The position numbers were made by a program, and so were the translations under genes. A DNA stretch of 57,071 nt from a virus: the IMG/VR virus record IMGVR_UViG_3300027963_000090, positions 1 to 57,071 of that record; one strand, given 5' to 3'. The notes under the pieces were generated by a model. That model searched no databases. It was not told where the DNA came from and was given only the letters and a program-made list of their open reading frames with translations. Of the stretch, positions 52,649 to 57,071 are shown piece by piece (within the stretch, counting starts at the first letter, position 1; each line of letters opens with the position of its first letter).

Positions 52649-53747
52649 AGTAATCTAAATCCTGTTTTAAAACTGTAAAATACTCATCGTTAGCATTCAA
52701 AGGCATCATGTATAAATTTTTAAAATTGCCTTTGCGTATCATGTAAAGACAACCAAAACGATTCAATATTTCAAAACCCGTGCTTTGAATAGTTTTAATA
52801 GCTGTGTTTTGGATGCTTTGATGTTTGTCTAATATTTGTTCTTTTTCCAATATGTCTATGTATTTCAAAGCACTGTTTATGCCTGGCAAAGAAAAACTAT
52901 AAGTGTATCCGTGATCCCATTCAAAATTAGTGGGTAAAATATTATGTATTTTTTCATTGTACATGGTTATACTCAAAGGAAAATATCCACCTGTGATAGA
53001 TTTGCCCATGGTAAAAATATCAGGTTGTATGGGCAAATGTTTCCAACCAATATAATTGCCTGTTTTGCCACCTCCTATAAAAATATCATCCACAATTAAT
53101 ATAACGTCAAATTTTTCTTGAACATATTTTATTTTTTCCCAAAAAATGTCTGAATTAGGTGTTAAATCATCTCCCCACGAACATGTTTCTACTATAATAC
53201 TCATCACTTGATTCCAATCAACAGAATTTACATCAAAATCTCTGTTTAATCTAATAACTCCATCATATCTATTCATGGTATATAAAGGATTATTCACTAA
53301 CAAATCTCCAAGATTGCTATTAAGGAAAGTGCATCCATGAAAACTGCGATAAAAACTTACAATTTTATTTTTGTTTTGATTTTTTTTAATTGAATGATAT
53401 GCTGAAGATAATTTTACTGCTCCTTCATTGGCATCGCTGCCTGACAAAGCAAAAAAACTTCTATATCCATTGCTCATATTAAACAATTTATCGGATAGTT
53501 CATAACTGGCATGATTTAATTTTAAATCTTCTTCATATATTGAAGATTCTGCTATTTCTGGTTTAACATTTTTAATTGAATCGCACACATGTTGAATAAT
53601 GTCTGTTCTATCAAATCCCAGTGTAAAACAACCATAGTGTAACAGAGGATCTATTTTTTTGATGCCATTCTCCACAGTACCAAATTGCCAATGATCTTTT
53701 GATGGATGAGTAGGTTTCTGTTGTCCTGGTATCAATCCTTTTAACAT
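52629..53747 (-). CDS. class III PLP-dependent aminotransferase
   Basis: A 372-residue fold-type I aminotransferase of class III, the ornithine/4-aminobutyrate/DAPA aminotransferase group. Residues 102-106 SGSDA bind the PLP phosphate, 134-138 RSFHG holds the ring-stacking region, D220 (IVDDIFIGGGKTG) pairs with the pyridine nitrogen and K249 (FTMGKSITGGYFPL) forms the Schiff base. It is shorter than most members (400-450), mainly at the C-terminus, but the active site is complete. It could convert an aldehyde or ketone to an amine. With the amidinotransferase two genes downstream, this gives an amine-then-guanidine route like that used for guanidinylated cyclitols and amino acids. That pathway is inferred. 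Confidence 0.85.
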   Translation of the reverse strand: MLKGLIPGQQKPTHPSKDHWQFGTVENGIKKIDPLLHYGCFTLGFDRTDIIQHVCDSIKNVKPEIAESSIYEEDLKLNHASYELSDKLFNMSNGYRSFFALSGSDANEGAVKLSSAYHSIKKNQNKNKIVSFYRSFHGCTFLNSNLGDLLVNNPLYTMNRYDGVIRLNRDFDVNSVDWNQVMSIIVETCSWGDDLTPNSDIFWEKIKYVQEKFDVILIVDDIFIGGGKTGNYIGWKHLPIQPDIFTMGKSITGGYFPLSITMYNEKIHNILPTNFEWDHGYTYSFSLPGINSALKYIDILEKEQILDKHQSIQNTAIKTIQSTGFEILNRFGCLYMIRKGNFKNLYMMPLNANDEYFTVLKQDLDYYDNKNN

Positions 53748-53755
53748 GTTAATAA

Positions 53756-54310
53756 TTATCGTAATTCTAACCTAATTTGGTCAAACGTGGTCTCTGTGTT
53801 ATTTTGAAAAGTTTTTTTTGAATCTAAAGATATCGTTAATCCTTGCTGTTGTAAATTAATTTTATCAAAAAAATTTATGTTTTTTGTTTCTCCTTGGTGA
53901 TAGTTTTTACCAAAAATATGTGTGTGTTCATTTATGTTAATTGTAACTTCATAATTGTCATCCAATTGTTCACTGCCCAACACATAATTGTGTCTGTTTA
54001 TTTCTGTTTTTATAGAATGATATTGATCATTTATGGGTTCAAACTTATACAAAACATCCACAAGTTCTTTGCTGGGATCTTTAAAATTTATGTTATAGTT
54101 AAATTTTAATACATTAACCGTGTTGTAATCAATATCAATATTTTTTTTTAATGTGATAGGCAAGTTTTCTTCAGCATCATTTATACCTTCAAACAATAAA
54201 TTATTGTTAAGATATATGTTTAAATGATTAGAATAATGATGTTTTTTAAAAGAAAAATAACTTTTTTCTTGTTCTTTAGGACAAATAACAGTGATAGTTC
54301 TTTTATTCAT
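53756..54310 (-). CDS. hypothetical Asn-rich beta protein of the aminotransferase operon
   Basis: A 184-residue protein from ATG 54310. The ATGAATAA overlap with the upstream stop is the junction used elsewhere in this region; a longer TTG start is possible but has no support. I do not recognise it. It is rich in Asn, Lys and Ile, with alternating strands (HLNIYLNNNLLFEG, about 29-42; YEVTININEHTHIFG, about 120-134) and a final TTFDQIRLELR. There are no enzyme motifs, one Cys and no signal peptide. It is composed like a small beta-sandwich or fibre-like domain. Within an operon of oxygenases, aminotransferase and amidinotransferase, it may be the protein that is modified or a carrier, but no direct evidence shows this. 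Confidence 0.55.
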   Translation of the reverse strand: MNKRTITVICPKEQEKSYFSFKKHHYSNHLNIYLNNNLLFEGINDAEENLPITLKKNIDIDYNTVNVLKFNYNINFKDPSKELVDVLYKFEPINDQYHSIKTEINRHNYVLGSEQLDDNYEVTININEHTHIFGKNYHQGETKNINFFDKINLQQQGLTISLDSKKTFQNNTETTFDQIRLELR

Positions 54311-54899
54311 AAGCAATGTCTTTGAATATTTCCAATGCTTCGTCAAATTGAAGATGAGAATTATTTAATTTTAATAACGTGAAACACAATGTCCAACGAT
54401 CCTGTTTGTTATCAGGATTGTATGTGGAATGCAGTTGCCCAACATTCATTAGACTGGGTTTATTAATAACTTTTTCACACACTAAATTACAACTTTCTTC
54501 TGTAGATTGGAAAGCGTTAGTAACAACTATATCTGGCACAATACCTTGAGATTCTATGTGTGAATTGTCTGGAAAAGCTGGAATTAAAAAAGATTCATCT
54601 TTGACTTGCCACCATCTTGTTGTGCTGTTGGTTGGTCCCCAGGTAAAGTTAATTTTTGTTGCATTGCTTATTGTGCTGGTATCATTGTGCATGGGTAGTT
54701 TGCCCCCATTGGGTGGAGTATAAAACCCTTCAATGACATTTGAAACTTTAAGATTAAAATTTTTTATCCAAGTTATAATACTTTGATCAATGAATTTATT
54801 TGGAACAAAAATCATATTGGGATGACTGTAACTTTGATTAAAACAATCTGGTTTTGGGTATTCAAAAGGGAGTTTTAAATATCTGTGATACTTGTTCAT
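54303..54899 (-). CDS. Fe(II)/2-oxoglutarate-type oxygenase-like protein (5 of 6)
   Basis: A 198-residue protein. The ligands are H71-x-D73 (KLPMHNDTSTISNATKINFT) and H157 (NVGQLHSTYNPD), and R168 (DRWTLCFTLL) fits the co-substrate position. The residue order and the W-G-P/T-x-W-W insert (FTWGPTNSTTRWWQV, about 85-99) follow a family I associate with hypothetical oxygenases of T4-like marine phages. AAGGAG upstream of ATG 54899 gives it the best ribosome binding site in this operon. It is preceded by the 268-residue oxygenase after ten bases and overlaps the next orphan by eight bases (ATGAATAA). Two oxygenases in tandem suggest successive hydroxylations or distinct positions. Confidence 0.75.
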   Translation of the reverse strand: MNKYHRYLKLPFEYPKPDCFNQSYSHPNMIFVPNKFIDQSIITWIKNFNLKVSNVIEGFYTPPNGGKLPMHNDTSTISNATKINFTWGPTNSTTRWWQVKDESFLIPAFPDNSHIESQGIVPDIVVTNAFQSTEESCNLVCEKVINKPSLMNVGQLHSTYNPDNKQDRWTLCFTLLKLNNSHLQFDEALEIFKDIAYE

Positions 54900-54909
54900 A
54901 TAAAACTCC

Positions 54910-55716
54910 TTAATAGTTTTTTAAATGATTTATGCCTAACTTTTTTCTAAATTCATCTGTAAACACACAATCAATTCGCAATCCATACTCTTGCTCACGA
55001 TTGATCTCACCACCGTGCCAGTCTTGATCGTTCCAAAAAGCAGCATTTGAATTGATATAAACTTTGTTTTTTGTTTCAGGATCCCAAATGTAAAATCCTC
55101 TTTTAGTATTGTGACGTATGTGTATAAACTCATTGCAATGGTCACTGTATCCTTGTGAGTCACCATGTTTGCCATCTAAGTCTCTGTGTTCAAATGGCTG
55201 TCCGTCATGTTCACAATGAAAAAATATCACTCTGCCTATTTGACTCACTATGTTTTGATTCACAAGATTTTTAACCCATGTGACCACTCCAGGAAAATGT
55301 TTGCTTTCTTCCGTGAGATGTCTTTCAGAATTTCTATTATCCCAATCACCTTCATTCCATAAAAAATAATAGATGTATGGATCTTTAGCACCCAACACTG
55401 CTTTGAGATAGCGTGTGAATTGATTTCTTGTGCGGTAATCTTTGATGTTGGCATAAAGATCATCACCATTTTTTCTAATAGGGTGATCTGTGGGCAGTGC
55501 AAGATATTCTTTCACAGCCTGATAAATTGGTTTCCAATTCAATTGATAACTCATGTCTTGTAGATTAAATCCTGGTGACATCCATGTGCCTTCTTTGGCA
55601 TATTCTCTAGCCAAAGCAAATCCCCTGCAGATTTCAGGATGTAATTTCTTGAAACCTTCTATGTCCAAATGTGGAGTTAAATCAATATATGGTTGACCAC
55701 CAATTCCTCTTATCAT
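54910..55716 (-). CDS. Fe(II)/2-oxoglutarate-type oxygenase-like protein (6 of 6)
   Basis: A 268-residue protein, the largest of the six oxygenases. H177-x-D179 (QPFEHRDLDGK), H234 (WNDQDWHGGEIN) and R247 (YGLRIDCVFTDEF) provide the iron and 2-oxoglutarate site. The ~160 residues in front (with GFNLQDMSYQLNWKPIYQAV and a NQFTRYLKAVLGAKDPY helix) are helical and Trp/Tyr-rich. They may form a substrate-binding cap. It is the first gene of the minus operon 55716-50947. The late-type motif CTAAATA ends exactly five bases before its ATG and there is no Shine-Dalgarno sequence, so leaderless translation is possible. Confidence 0.76.
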   Translation of the reverse strand: MIRGIGGQPYIDLTPHLDIEGFKKLHPEICRGFALAREYAKEGTWMSPGFNLQDMSYQLNWKPIYQAVKEYLALPTDHPIRKNGDDLYANIKDYRTRNQFTRYLKAVLGAKDPYIYYFLWNEGDWDNRNSERHLTEESKHFPGVVTWVKNLVNQNIVSQIGRVIFFHCEHDGQPFEHRDLDGKHGDSQGYSDHCNEFIHIRHNTKRGFYIWDPETKNKVYINSNAAFWNDQDWHGGEINREQEYGLRIDCVFTDEFRKKLGINHLKNY

Positions 55717-55720
55717 CCAA

Positions 55721-55738
55721 ATATTTAGTGTTAAATAT
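55721..55738. repeat. palindrome ATATTTA-GTGT-TAAATAT with divergent late-type promoters
   Basis: A perfect 7-bp inverted repeat with a 4-base loop between the divergent genes at 55716 and 55756. The left arm read on the minus strand gives CTAAATA (55728-55722), and the right arm on the plus strand gives TTAAATA (55731-55737). Predicted starts are 55716 (the ATG itself) on minus and 55743 on plus (13-base leader with GGA overlapping the start site). This repeats the design of the 48505-48542 site with different bases. Confidence 0.5.
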
Positions 55739-55755
55739 TGTGGACAAAAATATTT

Positions 55756-56328
55756 ATGACTTACAAATTGGTACCATATTCTGAATCAATTGATTTAACA
55801 GAATTTTATCTTCAAGCAGAATCTAGAGGATTCAAAAACAACAACAGCAAAAAAACGTTGGTGGATAGTATCTCCACAGAAAGACTTTCACGTGTTTGGA
55901 TTCTTTATTATAACAATGAAATAGTCGGTACCACTGCTGCTCACAGTTTTGATGAAATGGGACCAAATTGTTTTCGTATTGCTGTGAGATCTTGTGCGTT
56001 CACAGATCGTATGCCAATCAAAAGAGTAAGAACCCGAACGGGGATCATTGAACATCAGCACGTGAGTCCTCAATTTTTTATGACTGCTGGCATAGAATGG
56101 GCAGGCAAAGATAAAAATTTTTATATCACATCAAATAAAAATAGCTGGGGCACTCAACAAAGAGTTCACAGAACTTGGGCTCCAATATTGGCCAAAACAG
56201 GTTGTTTGGAAAACTGTGGTGAAATGTTTTACAGAGGAACTGAACAAACAATTTGGAAAGTAAACGTTGAAATATTCTATCAACAATTAGAACAATACGG
56301 CAGATGGCCTATTGATTGGACTTTATAA
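55756..56328 (+). CDS. GNAT-like acyltransferase-type protein (putative)
   Basis: A 190-residue protein started at ATG 55756; an in-frame TTG 18 bases earlier lies in the promoter region and is less likely. The pattern RVWILYYNNEIVGTTAAHSF (about 46-65) resembles the N-terminal strands of GNAT acyltransferases, followed by a strand FRIAVRSCAF and, later, a WGTQQRVHRTWAPILAKTG helix where the acyl-CoA-binding region would be. The classic Q/R-x-x-G-x-G/A pyrophosphate loop is not obvious, so the call is tentative. I associate the family with hypothetical proteins of T4-like marine phages. It stands alone on the plus strand. Its 3' end overlaps the convergent desaturase by 20 bases. Confidence 0.5.
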   Translation: MTYKLVPYSESIDLTEFYLQAESRGFKNNNSKKTLVDSISTERLSRVWILYYNNEIVGTTAAHSFDEMGPNCFRIAVRSCAFTDRMPIKRVRTRTGIIEHQHVSPQFFMTAGIEWAGKDKNFYITSNKNSWGTQQRVHRTWAPILAKTGCLENCGEMFYRGTEQTIWKVNVEIFYQQLEQYGRWPIDWTL

Positions 56329-57016
56329 GTCGAATAAAAAATCCAGATAAATCCGGTGAAGGATTACGCCAAGCAGTTGAATTGGTGTGATGATATTTGT
56401 GCCAGCCTTCCCCAGCCACAGTCCATGCTATTAATTTACTGTCAGAAACTTCACCATTCCAATGATTAAAAACATTCACTATGCCGCCCATGATAACACT
56501 TAATACTGTGGGAAATATCCATAAAGGAAAAATCAGTATGGGATTAATAATAGCCAATAATACAATATAAAAAGACAACAATTTAAAATAATGCTTATGA
56601 ACAAATTTGTGTTCAGGATATTTCAAAAGTCGTGCTGCATATCTTGGTTCCACATCATAAGCATCAAAGAAGTATCCAAAGAATACTTTGAAATGACCTT
56701 TGTATTTGGGAGAATGTGAATCTTGTTCAGTGTCAGAGAATCTATGATGTTTCAAATGCACAGCAGTCCATGCCACAGTGGAACCTAGTGTAACTATACT
56801 GCTGCAGAACAATAAAAAATAATGCCAAAATTTATTTGTGTTAAAACTTTTATGAGTAAAATATCTGTGCAATCCCACAATGTGTCCAAACACAGCCAAC
56901 AAATATCCAATGATTAAAAAATAAAGAATATTACTAGTCGATAGGATTAATGGGCTAACCAAAAATAATATCCAGCTAATGGAATGAAATATTAATAGTT
57001 TTTTATTGTCTGGCAT
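56309..57016 (-). CDS. fatty acid desaturase (membrane di-iron, acyl-CoA delta-9 type)
   Basis: A 235-residue integral-membrane desaturase. The three His boxes are all present: H50-RYFT-H55, H87-LK-HH (90-91) and HKYHH in GEGWHKYHHTN (about 206-210), which hold the two iron atoms. Hydrophobic segments at ~8-25, 30-48, 65-84 and ~150-185 fit the four-helix plan. It is shorter than bacterial delta-9 desaturases (~300) but the core is complete. Related genes occur in cyanophage genomes, where they are thought to adjust host membrane lipids. The role here may be the same, or acyl-chain modification of a cassette product. The ATG at 57016 lies 18 bases after the predicted start of an imperfect late motif (ATAAATG, minus strand 57046-57040). 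Confidence 0.85.
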   Translation of the reverse strand: MPDNKKLLIFHSISWILFLVSPLILSTSNILYFLIIGYLLAVFGHIVGLHRYFTHKSFNTNKFWHYFLLFCSSIVTLGSTVAWTAVHLKHHRFSDTEQDSHSPKYKGHFKVFFGYFFDAYDVEPRYAARLLKYPEHKFVHKHYFKLLSFYIVLLAIINPILIFPLWIFPTVLSVIMGGIVNVFNHWNGEVSDSKLIAWTVAGEGWHKYHHTNSTAWRNPSPDLSGFFIRLIKSNQ

Positions 57017-57071
57017 GCTAAACTACTTATAATTTTTATCATTTATTTTTTGATGTTTTGATTGGTAATAA

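Noticed and set aside
53756-53764. A further copy of TTATCGTAA, as in the 48505 repeat
   Set aside because: It covers the stop codon of the orphan gene, has no second arm and no proper late box, so chance in AT-rich DNA is the simpler explanation.
33737-57016. Reading the accessory region as a standard RiPP cluster
   Set aside because: No short precursor with a leader peptide, no YcaO or lanthionine enzyme and no exporter was found. Radical SAM and oxygenase motifs alone do not show a RiPP.
1-57071. tRNA genes, CRISPR arrays, integrase, insertion sequences, attachment sites
   Set aside because: I looked in every gap (the largest is 116 bases at 33621-33736) and found no cloverleaf-like sequence, regular direct repeats, recombinase motif or terminal inverted repeats.

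Overview
The window is part of a T4-like (straboviral/kyanoviral-type) myovirus genome, probably of a phage infecting an AT-rich marine bacterium. The evidence is the recombination pair gp46/gp47, the late sigma factor gp55, the baseplate set gp48-like/gp53/hub/gp5/gp25/gp6, strongly AT-rich sequence with AGA-rich arginine use, and fibre families typical of cyanophages and pelagiphages. No photosynthesis genes are present. A pelagiphage-like (SAR11) or other heterotroph host is my inference, not proven here.

Layout. (1) 1-2777, minus strand: gp46 (cut by the window edge), gp47 and gp55, each of the latter two behind a good sigma70-type promoter. (2) 2856-33620, plus strand: tail baseplate and fibre genes, including one 4,874-residue structural protein that takes up a quarter of the window, and three fibre genes with a shared N-terminal module. 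These genes are tightly packed, often with TAATG junctions, and groups of them start behind T4-type late promoters (ATAAATA/CTAAATA). (3) 33737-57016: an accessory region of 26 genes in six alternating strand blocks, with no T4 core gene. It encodes six radical SAM proteins, six Fe(II)/2-oxoglutarate-type oxygenases, four to five glycosyltransferase-like proteins, a SAM methyltransferase, a QueC-like PP-loop ATPase, an SGNH hydrolase, a degenerate kinase-fold protein, an SDR-like protein, an arginine:glycine-amidinotransferase relative, a class III aminotransferase, a GNAT-like protein, a fatty-acid desaturase and three orphans of unknown function.

How it may work together. The structural block builds the contractile-tail baseplate and fibres; the minus-strand block supplies recombination and the switch to late transcription. 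The early gp55 promoter lies back to back with the first late tail promoter. The accessory region looks like a biosynthetic or modification system: oxidative, radical, amino- and guanidino-group and glycosyl chemistry encoded together in short translationally coupled operons. Its product is unknown. Candidates are decoration of virion or host-surface glycans, modification of a phage or host protein, or a small guanidino or hydroxy amino-acid metabolite. Its first operon has both a late promoter and a near-consensus sigma70 promoter, so it may be expressed early as well as late.

No stretch over 300 bases lacks a gene. I found no tRNA, rRNA, CRISPR array, insertion sequence, integrase or convincing intrinsic terminator.
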